From contig CAWIOX010000030.1 of the NCBI GenBank assembly GCA_963837775.1, positions 1 through 64,000 on the forward strand: a DNA stretch of 64,000 nt, in the 5' to 3' direction. Shown here in pieces: positions 39,919 to 49,816 of this stretch. A model generated the notes under the pieces. That model searched no databases. It was not told where the DNA came from and was given only the letters and a program-made list of their open reading frames with translations. The position numbers and the translations under genes are program-made. This stretch comes from CAWIOX01 sp963837775 (GTDB lineage Bacteria; Pseudomonadota; Gammaproteobacteria; Burkholderiales; Burkholderiaceae_D). Every line of letters starts with the position of its first letter. Within the stretch, counting starts at the first letter, position 1.

Positions 39919-39985
39919 GAAATGCAATACGTGAAAGTGAACCATTAAGGAACTCGTCGGGGGCTGATTTTTCGGTGTATTTATT

Positions 39986-40056
39986 GGGAGTATAGTTAAA
40001 AACATGGCGTCACCCGCACATATCTATTGGCATTGAAAAAATACAGGGTGGTGTAT
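39986..40056 (-). repeat. Dispersed intergenic element, copy 6
   Basis: Minus orientation: ATAC (40053-40056), 8 bases, then a 59-bp core from GTATTTTTTCAATGCCAATA to ACTATACTCCC (39986). It lies between the convergent 3' ends of mshP and mshQ. Confidence 0.78.
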
Positions 40057-40175
40057 ATTTTTCCTTCCCAAGCCATGCCAAGCAGTCTTCCAGCACTTCC
40101 GGCGGCGCCATTGGCTGGGGGCTGTCCTCCATCGCTGCTGGCATCAAGGCCGGACCGGTTGCCGGGTGGGTGTGT

Positions 40176-42734
40176 TCAATAAATTTCGCGAAGATAAATC
40201 AGCGGACTTTTGTAGATGCCAAAGGTCGCCCGCGCTGTCGGGTCGGCATTGGCGGCACCCTTCCACGGAAATTTCAGCCATGCCGGTACAACGATGGCGA
40301 TGTCAACAGAGCCACTATTGCCCGCGCCCGGCTTGGATAACTTGAGTTTGCCATCTCCTGCGGCAAACTTGCCTGTGATGCTGACCGTAGCCATGGTTTC
40401 AGCGGCACTCAGATGGTTGCCCCGCGCATTGGCAGCGACTTCCGGGTAAAAGGTCAGTCCCGCCGCTGAGCTTGGCGCGACGATAGGCGTGCAGCTGTCG
40501 TCGGTGTTTTTCACCCATGCACTGCCATTCCAGTACTGGGCAAGCAGCGACACCGGCAAGTCCAGCAACTCCGTACCATAGGCATTCTGTATCTTCAGCC
40601 GCCCATAGCGCATGTTGGCGGCATCACCCACTGCGGTATTGCCTGCTGCAGGCACTTCGCCATCGGTGGGCGCAGCGCTGACTGTGATTGAGGTTGCTCC
40701 AGTTGGCTCCGTCGGACGGCTGATCTGGTGCTTTGCCGACACATTAGCCGCGCCATTCGACCAGGTGCCGGCAGGGGCAGTGGAACTGCTGGTCAGGCTG
40801 GCTCCGGCCGGCAGTGGTGCGGCGCTAAAGCCATAGCGCGCATAATCGCTTAGGTCCAGCTTGGCAAACGCACCTGAATAATTTTGTGTAGTACCGTTCG
40901 CTGCATTCCGAGCCGTGAGGGTAAACGCGGTAGTGAAGCCATCCTGTCCAAAATAACTAAAAGGGGTGCTGGCGGTGCATGCAGCCGTCAGGGAGGCGCC
41001 GCTAATGTTGAAATTGTCAGGATAAAAACGTCCTATATTGCTGGTGGTGGCGCCAGTCACGCTGCCAGCACCCAGATAGTCGCCATCGGCCACACTCGGG
41101 GTCAAAGTCATGATGCCAACCTCACTCCAGGACAGATTGCTCACCGTGGCCACGCCGTTGCTGAAGCTGCTACCCGCTATGCTGCCGTTGGACAGCGTCC
41201 CGCTGTTGCCGCCGCTGGGCAGTACCAGCGCCCTGGTGAGAAGCACGCCCTCAGGGTTGGTTTCCTTGCCATAGTTGGGTGTGGTCGCACCGCCAGAAGT
41301 GGTAGCCGTGACTGTGGCGGTAAAGGACTCGCCCGCCTTGATAAATTTGGGGTCTGAAGCCGAAGCCGCTATGGGATTGGTGAGATAGGGGCTTGCAGTT
41401 TGCTTGATCGCGGACACAATGAAGCCCCCCGGCTTGATCACAAAAGCATTCGACGAGCCGCTTAGTGTGGCCGAGTTGACCGTCTTGCTGGCCCATAGCA
41501 TGGCTTGGCCCACGTCGCTGAACGTGAAGGTGAAGGGCGCGTTGCCGTTGGCGTCGAAAGTCATCGGCACCGGAGTGTAGCTAGCCACGCCGGAACTCGG
41601 GTTGCCGGTGATCGCGGTGGGGCTGTTGCTCGTAACCGACATCAGCTTGCCGCTCGCGCAGGTGGTGGGGTTGTTGCACTGGTAGGCCCAGTTCACGGTG
41701 GTCGAGCCGCTGAGCGCCGATTCGCAGGCCTGGGTCGTGGTGCTGCTCTGCACCGCGCGCAGGTAGTAGGTGCTTGACGCGGTGCCGGCCTTCTGCGACG
41801 GAATGGTGGCCGCCGAGCCGCCAGTCGAATTGGAAATGATGAAACCCGCGGTGTTGAAAGTGGTTGAGCAGTTGTTGACGGCCGAGCAGGCAGTACCGTT
41901 GGCGCAACACTGGCGCGCATTGGTGGCGGCTGTCTGCTCACCCGAGAGCGTCACCGACACTGATGTGCCATTGGCCGCCGATGGATAGCTCAGCGTCGTG
42001 GTCGCCACACCCGCGGAATTGAAGGTCACCGATGTCGCCGCAAGCGAGGCTCCGCTGGTGGTCAGCGTGGCGGTCGTGCCGCTAGCCGTCGTGTAGGCGC
42101 TGGTGCAGGGGCTACTGGTGTTCGCGCAGGCGGTTACTGCAATGGTGGTTGGCAGACAGTTGATGCTACTGGTGGGCAATGAAAGTTCATAGTGATCGGG
42201 GCCGGTAATCACAGCAGTGCATTTAGCGTTGCTTGGAATGCAAGTGCCGGCGACAGAACTGTTGTTGCCAATGTTCAAGGTACTGCCAGCCGTCAAATTA
42301 CCTGTGATTAAGCCATTATTTCCAATATTGATCGTTTGGACGGCTTGCAAATTCACCGATCCAGTGAAGTTGTTGTTTATGTCGATTGATTGTGCAGCAT
42401 AGATGGTGAACGCGTTCCCTCCATTATTTATGATCAAGTGGTTACCAGCAGTGAAACTGCCCGTAGTCAAATTGAGTGTCATTGGGGCGGTCACATTGAT
42501 GGTTGTGTTATTGGCCAGTGTGATGCTACCTGTGCAGTTATAGGTTGTGCCCGATGAAAAGCTGCAGTTGTTGAATGGTGAAGTGCCTATGTTGGCAGGC
42601 AATGAGTACGTTGCTGCGATAGCCAGGCTGCACCAAAACGTACAAGAGCACAGCACAGCGCAACTGGCTAGGATTCGGTAAAGAGTATGTAGCAGAGGAA
42701 TTCGGTAACAGTTTTGCGCGTAAGCAAAGATCAT
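40176..42734 (-). CDS. mshQ: MSHA-associated protein MshQ (DUF6701-type)
   Basis: 852-residue secreted protein, probably displayed on or with the pilus. N-terminal signal (ASCAVLCSCTFWCSLAIAA). Residues 30-170 are Asn/Thr/Gly-rich repeats (LTTGSFTAGNHLIINNGGN, NIGNNGLITG) like polymorphic beta-strand proteins. A Cys-rich middle (CLPTT, CCANGTACSAVNNCS) follows, then Ig-like segments. The C-terminal block ends DPTARATFGIYKSPLIYLREIY, the MshQ/DUF6701 signature. In other bacteria mshQ follows mshP on the same strand; here it is reversed. The frame is intact over 2.5 kb, unlike the pilin genes next to it. Confidence 0.88.
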   Translation of the reverse strand: MIFAYAQNCYRIPLLHTLYRILASCAVLCSCTFWCSLAIAATYSLPANIGTSPFNNCSFSSGTTYNCTGSITLANNTTINVTAPMTLNLTTGSFTAGNHLIINNGGNAFTIYAAQSIDINNNFTGSVNLQAVQTINIGNNGLITGNLTAGSTLNIGNNSSVAGTCIPSNAKCTAVITGPDHYELSLPTSSINCLPTTIAVTACANTSSPCTSAYTTASGTTATLTTSGASLAATSVTFNSAGVATTTLSYPSAANGTSVSVTLSGEQTAATNARQCCANGTACSAVNNCSTTFNTAGFIISNSTGGSAATIPSQKAGTASSTYYLRAVQSSTTTQACESALSGSTTVNWAYQCNNPTTCASGKLMSVTSNSPTAITGNPSSGVASYTPVPMTFDANGNAPFTFTFSDVGQAMLWASKTVNSATLSGSSNAFVIKPGGFIVSAIKQTASPYLTNPIAASASDPKFIKAGESFTATVTATTSGGATTPNYGKETNPEGVLLTRALVLPSGGNSGTLSNGSIAGSSFSNGVATVSNLSWSEVGIMTLTPSVADGDYLGAGSVTGATTSNIGRFYPDNFNISGASLTAACTASTPFSYFGQDGFTTAFTLTARNAANGTTQNYSGAFAKLDLSDYARYGFSAAPLPAGASLTSSSTAPAGTWSNGAANVSAKHQISRPTEPTGATSITVSAAPTDGEVPAAGNTAVGDAANMRYGRLKIQNAYGTELLDLPVSLLAQYWNGSAWVKNTDDSCTPIVAPSSAAGLTFYPEVAANARGNHLSAAETMATVSITGKFAAGDGKLKLSKPGAGNSGSVDIAIVVPAWLKFPWKGAANADPTARATFGIYKSPLIYLREIY

Positions 42735-43231
42735 GACTAAGCTATTTTTTTCATTTTTTTATATCCGGCTACACATTGCGTTCAGTCGCTTTCGCAATTT
42801 ACTTTGTCCGGGAAGGCAGGTTGGTACAGGCTTCGCCCTTTGTAATATTGACTTATGTTACGGGGAATATGGCGTTTTCTTTAACGTCTGGATCGCGGTT
42901 GCAGGGCTAATGTGTTGGAGTCTATCCTATTTTGATTCCATAATGACTGCGCCCAGAACTTCCCAATAATCAATGCCAAATTGTTTTATGGCATCTTCGT
43001 AATACTGAAAAGAAGGCTTGCCACAACGGTCGCTGACTTGAATCTCAAGCCCGTGCCACTTTCGGCGTATTCAAGAACGCGAATGAATTTATTTGCTTGC
43101 GAGAAATGTATTAGCGTTGGTTGACGAGATATTGCGTGAAGTTACGCTACAGTCACATGCAACAATTGACAAGGGCGGCATAGTAACTTAACTTCAGGCA
43201 CTATTTTTTCAGTACAAGCAAGGGCTTATTT
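42735..43231. other. Intergenic region upstream of mshQ and mshI
   Basis: 497 bases between divergent genes, AT-richer than the coding sequence. An open frame of 78 codons at 42733-42969 has no recognisable content and I reject it. A short inverted repeat TGCCA..TGGCA lies at about 42975-42994. No copy of the dispersed element is found here, so mshQ is bracketed on one side only. It should contain two promoters that I cannot identify. Confidence 0.5.
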
Positions 43232-44182
43232 GTGGGCTTATTCGGTAAAACCAAGAAAAATTCCGGCTGGATGGCGATCAGTTGCCAATCCGATGGTATT
43301 TTCGTCGCCCATGTGACTCGACCGCCAGCAGGCAGGCCAGTGGTGGAATTGTTTTCTTTTTATCCTGCCGATAAGCTTGAGTTGCCGGCTGCGCTTGACA
43401 AGCTCGCCAAAGAACTGCATCTGGATCGTTATCAGTGCTCGCACTTGCTGGCTGCCGGCGAATACCAGTTGTTGTCAGTCGATACGCCTAATGTGCCGCC
43501 CGATGAACTCAAGAATGCGATACGCTGGCGCCTCAAGGATATGCTGGATTATCACGTGGACGATGCGACCATCGATGTATTGGCGGTACCGCAAGACAAG
43601 AACGGGGCGGTGCGCAGCAACACCCTGTTCGCCGTGGCGGCCCGCAATCAGTTGATCGAGCAACGCCAGGCACTATTTGATGGGGCAAAAATCGCGTTGC
43701 GCGTGATCGATATTCCGGAGATGGCGCAGCGTAATATTTCCGCATTGCTGGAGCCGGAAGGGCGTGCGGTTGCGCTGTTGTCGTTTAATGCGGAAGGGGG
43801 ATTGATTACCGTTACTTTTGGCGGCGAACTGTATCTTTCACGGCGCATGGACATCAGCATCATACAATTGCAGCAGGCCGAGCCGTCGCAAAAAACGGCA
43901 ATTCATGAACGGATCACGCTGGAGTTGCAGCGTTCGCTGGATCACTTTGACCGGCAATATCATTCGATGCCCTTGTCAAAATTGATACTCTCCCCGATGG
44001 GGGCGGCCGGGGCCGGTCTGCAGGAATACCTGGCAGCCAATTTGTATGCACCGGTGGAAACCATGGCGCTGGAGTCGGTTCTGGATTTTTCCAAGGCGGC
44101 TGAACTGCATCAGGCTGAATCGCAGCAACGCTATTTCATGGTGCTTGGCGCTGCGTTGCGCCATGAGGAACGGGCGCTATGA
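43232..44182 (+). CDS. mshI: MSHA biogenesis protein MshI (PilM-like)
   Basis: Actin-like PilM-family cytoplasmic protein of the alignment subcomplex. 316 residues from the GTG at 43232 (protein MGLFGKTKKNSGWMAISCQ). It has LAAGEYQLLSVDTPNVPPDELKNAIRWRLKD, typical of MshI. It overlaps the next gene by 4 bases (ATGA). First of seven tightly packed plus-strand genes ending at 49816. Confidence 0.88.
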   Translation: MGLFGKTKKNSGWMAISCQSDGIFVAHVTRPPAGRPVVELFSFYPADKLELPAALDKLAKELHLDRYQCSHLLAAGEYQLLSVDTPNVPPDELKNAIRWRLKDMLDYHVDDATIDVLAVPQDKNGAVRSNTLFAVAARNQLIEQRQALFDGAKIALRVIDIPEMAQRNISALLEPEGRAVALLSFNAEGGLITVTFGGELYLSRRMDISIIQLQQAEPSQKTAIHERITLELQRSLDHFDRQYHSMPLSKLILSPMGAAGAGLQEYLAANLYAPVETMALESVLDFSKAAELHQAESQQRYFMVLGAALRHEERAL

Positions 44183-44943
44183 GTCAGCAGATCAATCTCT
44201 TCAATCCGATTTTCCTGAAACAGAAAAAATACTTTTCTGCGGTGGCGATGGCGCAAGCACTGGGCTTGATCTTGCTCGGCGCGTTGCTGTTGTCTATTTA
44301 TTCAGGCTATCAGCTTTCCGGCATACGCCATGATGCGGCCAATACAAGCGCACAACTGGGCCTGGTGCAGGCGCAGTTGAACAAGGTCAGGGCTGAATAC
44401 GCGCCACGTCAGAAAAGCCAGGTGCTGGAAGACGGCGTCAAGAAAACCGAGGCGCAAATGCAGTCCTTGCAGCAGATTTTCGACACGCTGCAAAAAGGCG
44501 ATATAGGCAATACCAAGGGATATTCCGCGTATCTGCGCGCCTTTTCCCGTCAGATCGTGGATGGATTGTGGCTGACCGGTTTCAGCATCGTCGGTGCCGG
44601 CACCGAAATGGGTTTGCAAGGACGGGCGTTGCGGCCGGAGTTGGTGCCTGCTTACATCAATCGCCTGAAACAGGAAGCGGTGATTCAGGGGAAAACTTTT
44701 TCCACCCTGGAGCTGCAGTTGCCTCAACCGGAACAAGGCAACAGGGAGCGTGCGGCAAGCGCCCATTCCGCTGCAGCGCCTTATGTCGATTTTGATCTGC
44801 GCTCATCAGGCATGGTGAAAGAAGTGGCGACAACAGCCATGCCATCCTCCAGTTCAGATGCGAATGCCTATATTGCTTCCCACTTGCCACCGCCAAAAAC
44901 GATCAAGGAACAAGCAGAAACACCTGGAGCGAAAAAACAATGA
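44179..44943 (+). CDS. MSHA biogenesis PilN-like protein
   Basis: PilN-family bitopic inner-membrane protein, often annotated as second MshI or PilN-like in MSHA loci. 254 residues: short basic/polar head MSQQINLFNPIFLKQKKYF (the INLF motif of PilN binds PilM), one membrane helix (AQALGLILLGALLLSIYSG), a coiled-coil (RHDAANTSAQLGLVQAQLNKVR) and a ferredoxin-like domain. It pairs with MshI across the membrane; ATGA overlaps at both ends. Confidence 0.82.
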   Translation: MSQQINLFNPIFLKQKKYFSAVAMAQALGLILLGALLLSIYSGYQLSGIRHDAANTSAQLGLVQAQLNKVRAEYAPRQKSQVLEDGVKKTEAQMQSLQQIFDTLQKGDIGNTKGYSAYLRAFSRQIVDGLWLTGFSIVGAGTEMGLQGRALRPELVPAYINRLKQEAVIQGKTFSTLELQLPQPEQGNRERAASAHSAAAPYVDFDLRSSGMVKEVATTAMPSSSSDANAYIASHLPPPKTIKEQAETPGAKKQ

Positions 44944-45653
44944 AGCAAACCCTGCAGCGATTGATCCTGAAAGTGGATGCGATGAGCCTGCGCGAACGCA
45001 TCATGATCTTTGCGGGAACCGCATTGACACTGATGTTGTTGCTCAATGCGCTATTGTTTGACCCGCAATTCGCGCAACAAAAGCAGTTGTCGCAACAGAT
45101 TAAATCGGATCAGTCAAAAATTGCCGAGATGCAGACGGAAATTCAGCAAAAAGTGCAATCGCAGGCAGTCGATCCGGATGCCGTCAATAAGGCGCTGTTG
45201 AAGCAATTGCAGCAGCAATCGCAGCAAATGCATGCTGACTTGCTGGGCCTGAACAATGTGTTGGTCAAGCCGGAGAATATGGCTTCCGTGCTGGAAGATA
45301 TATTGAAGCGCAACGGTAAATTGCGCCTGATTTCACTCAATACCATGCCGGTAAGCAGTTTGACTTCAGCTGCGCCGAACGACGCGAAAGTTCCGGCAGA
45401 AAAAAGTGTCGTGCCAGCGCCGTCGGCAACAGCGCAGAGCCTCGCGGATACGGGCGAAATCTACAAGCACGGCGTAGAAATTGTGGTGCAGGGGAAGTAT
45501 CTGGACATGATGAGCTATATGGCAGCGCTGGAGACGATGCCATGGCAGTTATATTGGGGCAAGGCAACGATGCATGTGGATACCTATCCTGAAGCGACCT
45601 TGAGCCTGACCCTGTTCACACTGAGTCTGGATAAGAAATGGCTGAATCTGTGA
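44940..45653 (+). CDS. mshJ: MSHA biogenesis protein MshJ (PilO-like)
   Basis: PilO-family inner-membrane protein of the pilus alignment complex. 237 residues with one membrane helix (IMIFAGTALTLMLLLNALLF), a long coiled-coil (QKQLSQQIKSDQSKIAEMQT.. to about residue 100) and a small periplasmic domain. ATGA overlap with the PilN-like gene; overlaps mshK. Confidence 0.88.
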   Translation: MKQTLQRLILKVDAMSLRERIMIFAGTALTLMLLLNALLFDPQFAQQKQLSQQIKSDQSKIAEMQTEIQQKVQSQAVDPDAVNKALLKQLQQQSQQMHADLLGLNNVLVKPENMASVLEDILKRNGKLRLISLNTMPVSSLTSAAPNDAKVPAEKSVVPAPSATAQSLADTGEIYKHGVEIVVQGKYLDMMSYMAALETMPWQLYWGKATMHVDTYPEATLSLTLFTLSLDKKWLNL

Positions 45654-46006
45654 ATATTTCCGGCAAGTCGATCGTGATGCTGGCGAGTTGGTGGATGTTG
45701 AGTTCGCTGGCCGCCGCGCAGACCAGCATTGACCCGACACGGCCGCCCGACTCGATCAGCGCGGCGCGCGGGGAAGTGACCGCGTCGCCTGCCGCTGGTC
45801 CGGTGCTGCAGTCGGTACTGATCTCTCCCGGCAGAAAGATGGCCATCATCAGCGGTCAGACGGTGAAGTTAAACGGCAAATTCGGTGACGCGCGCCTGGT
45901 ACATATTGCTGAGTCAGAAGTTGTTTTGCGCAGCGGCAAGACAGAGCAAACATTGAAGCTTTTTCCTGATATGAAGATACGGCCAGTGATTCAACCGGCT
46001 CGTTAA
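45650..46006 (+). CDS. mshK: MSHA biogenesis protein MshK (PilP-like)
   Basis: Small periplasmic protein linking the inner-membrane complex to the secretin. A GTG at 45650 overlaps the mshJ stop (GTGA) and is preferred over the ATG at 45638, which overlaps mshJ by 16 bases. Signal peptide KSIVMLASWWMLSSLAAAQ. The mature part has DPTRPPDSISA and an HP-like core LQSVLISPGRKMAIISGQTVKLNGKFGDARLV. About 118 residues. Just upstream of the secretin gene mshL, the usual order. Confidence 0.82.
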   Translation: MNISGKSIVMLASWWMLSSLAAAQTSIDPTRPPDSISAARGEVTASPAAGPVLQSVLISPGRKMAIISGQTVKLNGKFGDARLVHIAESEVVLRSGKTEQTLKLFPDMKIRPVIQPAR

Positions 46007-46035
46007 AATGCAACACAACAGGCTTTAGATAAAGA

Positions 46036-47766
46036 ATGCAAAAGACACTATTAACCTTCCTGATCATAGGATTGACGGGCTGCGTTTCACCTGCAGCAAA
46101 GCGTGATACGTATGACCTGATCAATGCCGAAATGAACAAGGCGGTCGAAGCCAAAGCAAAGCCTGCGCAGCAGGAGGAGGTTGCCGCATCGCTGTTGCCG
46201 CCACTGAAAATTGAAATGCCGAAGACCCGGCAGCCGCTGGAAGAACGATTCAATTTATCGTTCAACAATGCACCGGCAAATCAGTTTTTCATGGGGATCG
46301 TGTCGGGCACGCGCTATAACATGCTGGTACACCCGGATGTCACCGGCACCATCTCGGCCAATCTCAAGGATGTCACCTTGTTTGAGGCGCTGGATGCAAT
46401 CCGCGAGCTGTATGGCTATGAATACAAGGTGGAGGGCGCGCGCATTTATGTCAAGCCGCTGAGCATACAAACCAGCATCTTCCAGGTCAATTACCTCAAC
46501 AGCAATCGCAAAGGTTCATCCGATATTCGCGTGACGTCCGGTTCGGTCAGCGATGTGACATCGAATAATTCAGGCGCGGGTGGCACGTCATCCCCCACCA
46601 CGGCAACCACGACGCATTCGGTTGAAAGCAGCAAGATCAACACTTCCTCCAATAATGATTTCTGGTCCGAGCTGAAAACTTCGCTGGAAGCCATCGTCGG
46701 CAACAAGGACGGACGCAGTGTTGTCATCAGTCCGCAGTCGGGGGTGGTGGTGATCCGCGCGATGTCGGATGAATTGCGCAATGTGTCGACTTTTCTGAAG
46801 GCGACGCAATTGTCGGTGGACCGCCAGGTGATTCTGGAAGCCAAGATCATGGAAGTGGAGTTGAATGACAACTTTCAATCAGGCGTCAACTGGGCCTCGT
46901 TTGCATCGCTGAATGCGATTAAAAACAGTCGTTCGTCGCTGGGTTTTGTCTCCCCAGGCTCAACCCTGGCGCCATTGCCGCTGGATGGAAGCAATCCGGC
47001 TGCCCTGACTACTGCGGGCAACAATGCTCTCAATGCAGTCAGCGGGATCGCATTGGGTGCGGCCAGCACGGCGGCTGGTTCTCTCTTTGGTCTGGCTTTC
47101 CAGACCAGTAATTTCGCTGCGTTGATTTCATTCCTGGAGTCGCAAGGCACGGTACATGTGTTGTCCAGCCCGCGTATTGCGACCCTGAATAATCAAAAAG
47201 CGGTATTGAAAGTCGGTACCGATGAATTCTTTGTGACGAAGTTGACCACGACCCCGGGAACCAGCACCGGCAGCAGCACGACGGGGGCGACAACCACAGT
47301 CGATGTCCAGCCTTTTTTCTCAGGCGTATCGCTCGATGTCACGCCGCAGATCGATGAAAACGGCAATATCACGCTGCATGTCCATCCTTCTGTCAGCAAG
47401 GTCACCACAGTCGACAAATCCATCAATCTGGGAACCAATAACGGCACTTTGAGCTTGCCACTGGCGTCGAGTGCCATTTCCGAGACCGATAGCGTGGTTC
47501 GCGGCCAGGATGGGCGCATCATTGCGATCGGCGGCCTGATGCGGCAATCGTCGTCGTCGGATCGTTCGCAGGTGCCGGGCGCCGGCGATGTCCCGGTGCT
47601 GGGCAATCTGTTCCGCAATACCGCCCGGGGTTCGCAAAAACGTGAGCTGGTGATCTTGCTCAAGCCGACCGTGATTCAGGGCGAAAATAGCTGGGCGCAA
47701 GACATGCTCGACAGCCAGCGCCGGATTCAGGGCCTGGCGCCGCGTGATGCAGTGGGAACGTACTAG
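46036..47766 (+). CDS. mshL: MSHA pilus secretin MshL
   Basis: Outer-membrane secretin through which the pilus exits. 576 residues with lipoprotein signal MQKTLLTFLIIGLTGC (lipobox LTGC). STN-like domain (RFNLSFNNAPANQFFMGIVSGT), N-domains, then the secretin core RQVILEAKIMEVELNDNFQSGVNW, VHVLSSPRIATLNNQKAVLKVG, and RGQDGRIIAIGGLM..NLFRNTARGSQKRELVILL. A Thr/Ser/Gly-rich loop (GTSTGSSTTGATTT) lies before the last strands. Confidence 0.94.
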   Translation: MQKTLLTFLIIGLTGCVSPAAKRDTYDLINAEMNKAVEAKAKPAQQEEVAASLLPPLKIEMPKTRQPLEERFNLSFNNAPANQFFMGIVSGTRYNMLVHPDVTGTISANLKDVTLFEALDAIRELYGYEYKVEGARIYVKPLSIQTSIFQVNYLNSNRKGSSDIRVTSGSVSDVTSNNSGAGGTSSPTTATTTHSVESSKINTSSNNDFWSELKTSLEAIVGNKDGRSVVISPQSGVVVIRAMSDELRNVSTFLKATQLSVDRQVILEAKIMEVELNDNFQSGVNWASFASLNAIKNSRSSLGFVSPGSTLAPLPLDGSNPAALTTAGNNALNAVSGIALGAASTAAGSLFGLAFQTSNFAALISFLESQGTVHVLSSPRIATLNNQKAVLKVGTDEFFVTKLTTTPGTSTGSSTTGATTTVDVQPFFSGVSLDVTPQIDENGNITLHVHPSVSKVTTVDKSINLGTNNGTLSLPLASSAISETDSVVRGQDGRIIAIGGLMRQSSSSDRSQVPGAGDVPVLGNLFRNTARGSQKRELVILLKPTVIQGENSWAQDMLDSQRRIQGLAPRDAVGTY

Positions 47767-47768
47767 GG

Positions 47769-48662
47769 ATGTACAAGGCACATTTCCGTTTGAGCGAATT
47801 GCCTTTCGGGATTACGCCGGACACCAACTTCTTCTTCGGTTGCGCCAGTTACCAGGCTGCCTTGAACACGCTGCTGATTGCGACCAGGAATGGTGAAGGC
47901 TTCATCAAGATTACCGGTGAGGTCGGTACCGGGAAAACGCTGTTATGCCGCAAGTTCATGGCCTCGCTGGATCAGAGTTTTGTCACCGCCTATATACCGA
48001 ATCCCTATCTTGAGCCGCGCACCCTGATGCTGGCGTTGGCCGACGAGCTGGAAATTTTTCTGGAAAAGGATGTCGATCAGCATCAGCTGATGAAATCGAT
48101 CAATCTCCGGCTGCTGGAGTTGGCCAATCTGGGGAAAAAAGTGGTGCTTTGCCTGGATGAAGCGCAGGCTTTGCCCTTGGAGAGTCTGGAGGCACTGCGC
48201 TTGCTGACCAATCTGGAAACAGAGAAAAGAAAATTATTGCAAATCGTGTTGTTCGGCCAGCCGGAACTCAACCTGAAATTGCAAAAGAACTCGATCCGGC
48301 AACTGACGCAGCGCATCACGTTTCACTATGATATTGCTCCGTTGAGCAGGGGCGATATGGCGTTTTACATATCCCATCGCCTGAATATTGCCGGCTTTGC
48401 CGGAAACCATTTGTTTAGCTTTGCTGCTCTGCGCAGGCTGTATGCGGCCAGTGGCGGCATTCCGCGGCTGGTGAATATTCTGGCGCATAAATCCCTGATG
48501 GCGGCCTATGGCGAGGGGCGGCAGCAAGTTCGGGCCGCGCACGTCCGGATGGCAGCGCAGGATACCATTTCAGTAAAAAAAGCCTCCCGGGTCTGGTGGC
48601 TGCTGGGGGCTTCGATATTGCTGGTTGCCGTTGTCGATATGGCCATGGATTATTTTAAATGA
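47769..48662 (+). CDS. mshM: MSHA biogenesis ATPase MshM (ExeA-like)
   Basis: AAA ATPase of the ExeA/GspA family, likely helping secretin assembly. 297 residues. MYKAHFRLSELPFGITPDTN is the family start; Walker A GEVGTGKTLLC, Walker B VVLCLDEAQALP, sensor LLTNLETEKRKLLQIVLFGQPEL. It ends with a single C-terminal membrane helix (VWWLLGASILLVAVVDMAM), so the ATPase faces the cytoplasm. ATGA overlap with mshN. Confidence 0.93.
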   Translation: MYKAHFRLSELPFGITPDTNFFFGCASYQAALNTLLIATRNGEGFIKITGEVGTGKTLLCRKFMASLDQSFVTAYIPNPYLEPRTLMLALADELEIFLEKDVDQHQLMKSINLRLLELANLGKKVVLCLDEAQALPLESLEALRLLTNLETEKRKLLQIVLFGQPELNLKLQKNSIRQLTQRITFHYDIAPLSRGDMAFYISHRLNIAGFAGNHLFSFAALRRLYAASGGIPRLVNILAHKSLMAAYGEGRQQVRAAHVRMAAQDTISVKKASRVWWLLGASILLVAVVDMAMDYFK

Positions 48663-49816
48663 GTCTTATCAATCAAATGCTGCAGGATCTGGACAAGCGT
48701 GGATCTGGTGCAGGGACTAACGACGTAGCGCATGCCCATATCCGGGCAGTGCCCGAGCAAAGCGGCAAATTGCGGCCGGTCTGGCACGCGGCTTTGCTGT
48801 TGACGGCTATATTGACGGCTGTTAGTGCATGGTTGTTTTTGCGCCCGGCGGCGCCTGCGGCCGCCAAACCTGTGGTGCCGCTACCGCCCGCTCAACAGAG
48901 TGCACTGCCGCGCACCAGCAATATGAGCATGAGCTTATCCATCGCTCCCGATCAGTTGGCACTACAGGAAAAAAGCGCAGTTGTCCCGGTGTCGGCAGTA
49001 CCAGCGGCACCCGACTTATCGGCAGAGAAGAAGCTTGAAACAAATCCTGCACCAGTCAAATCCGTAACCGGAACGCTTCCTGACAAACCGCCAGTGGCGA
49101 CTGTGCCAAATGCAGTCCAGCTTTCCGAGGTAAAAACACCTTCCACCCCGGCACCAGCGAATCTTGGCAAGAGCGTCAAAGAACCAAGGGACACGAGGGT
49201 GGACGAGGACAACAAGGTATTCAAGCCGGCCAAGGAAGTCACGCCGCAGCAGCACACGGAAAACACATATCGCAAGGCGCTGTCGCTGATCGATGCAGGA
49301 CAGTTGCCGGAAGCGATCGGCGCACTCGAGCAAGTCCTGCAGCTCAATCCGAAGCATGCGGCAGCACGCCAGACACTGGTGGGCTTGCTGCTGGAGGGGA
49401 AACGGCAGGATGATGCGGTTCGGAGGTTGCAGGACGGCTTGAGCATCGATCCCGCCCAGTCGGGCATGGCGATGATATTGGCGCGTCTGCAGGTGGAGCG
49501 GGGCAACCAGCGGCCGGCGCTGGAAACCTTGCAGCGCTCACTGCCGCATGCAGCGGATCAGGCCGATTACCAGGCTTTTCTGGCGGCCTTGCTGCAGCGG
49601 GAAAAGCGCCACAAGGAAGCGGCTGAGCATTATGCGCTGGCCTTGCGCAAAGCGCCGCAAAACGGTCTGTGGTGGATGGGTTACGGCATCTCGCTGCAGG
49701 CCGATAACCGTCTGCCCGAAGCGCAGGATGCTTTTACGCGCGCCAGGGCGTCGACCATGTTGTCGGCTGAGCTGCAGGCCTTTGTCGATCAGAAATTAAG
49801 CCAGTTGCAGCGCTGA
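48659..49816 (+). CDS. mshN: MSHA biogenesis TPR protein MshN
   Basis: Inner-membrane protein with periplasmic tetratricopeptide repeats. 385 residues: MSLINQMLQDLDKRGSG (family start), a membrane helix (AALLLTAILTAVSAWLFL), a Pro/Ala/Lys-rich linker to residue ~200, then TPRs (YRKALSLIDAGQLPEAIGALEQVLQLNP; AEHYALALRKAPQNGLWWMG). Last gene of the plus-strand msh block. Its 3' end meets hutC convergently. Confidence 0.9.
   Translation: MSLINQMLQDLDKRGSGAGTNDVAHAHIRAVPEQSGKLRPVWHAALLLTAILTAVSAWLFLRPAAPAAAKPVVPLPPAQQSALPRTSNMSMSLSIAPDQLALQEKSAVVPVSAVPAAPDLSAEKKLETNPAPVKSVTGTLPDKPPVATVPNAVQLSEVKTPSTPAPANLGKSVKEPRDTRVDEDNKVFKPAKEVTPQQHTENTYRKALSLIDAGQLPEAIGALEQVLQLNPKHAAARQTLVGLLLEGKRQDDAVRRLQDGLSIDPAQSGMAMILARLQVERGNQRPALETLQRSLPHAADQADYQAFLAALLQREKRHKEAAEHYALALRKAPQNGLWWMGYGISLQADNRLPEAQDAFTRARASTMLSAELQAFVDQKLSQLQR

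Noticed and set aside
42733..42969. 78-codon open frame between mshQ and mshI
   Set aside because: No ribosome-binding site, no recognisable domain, and it begins inside the mshQ 5' end.
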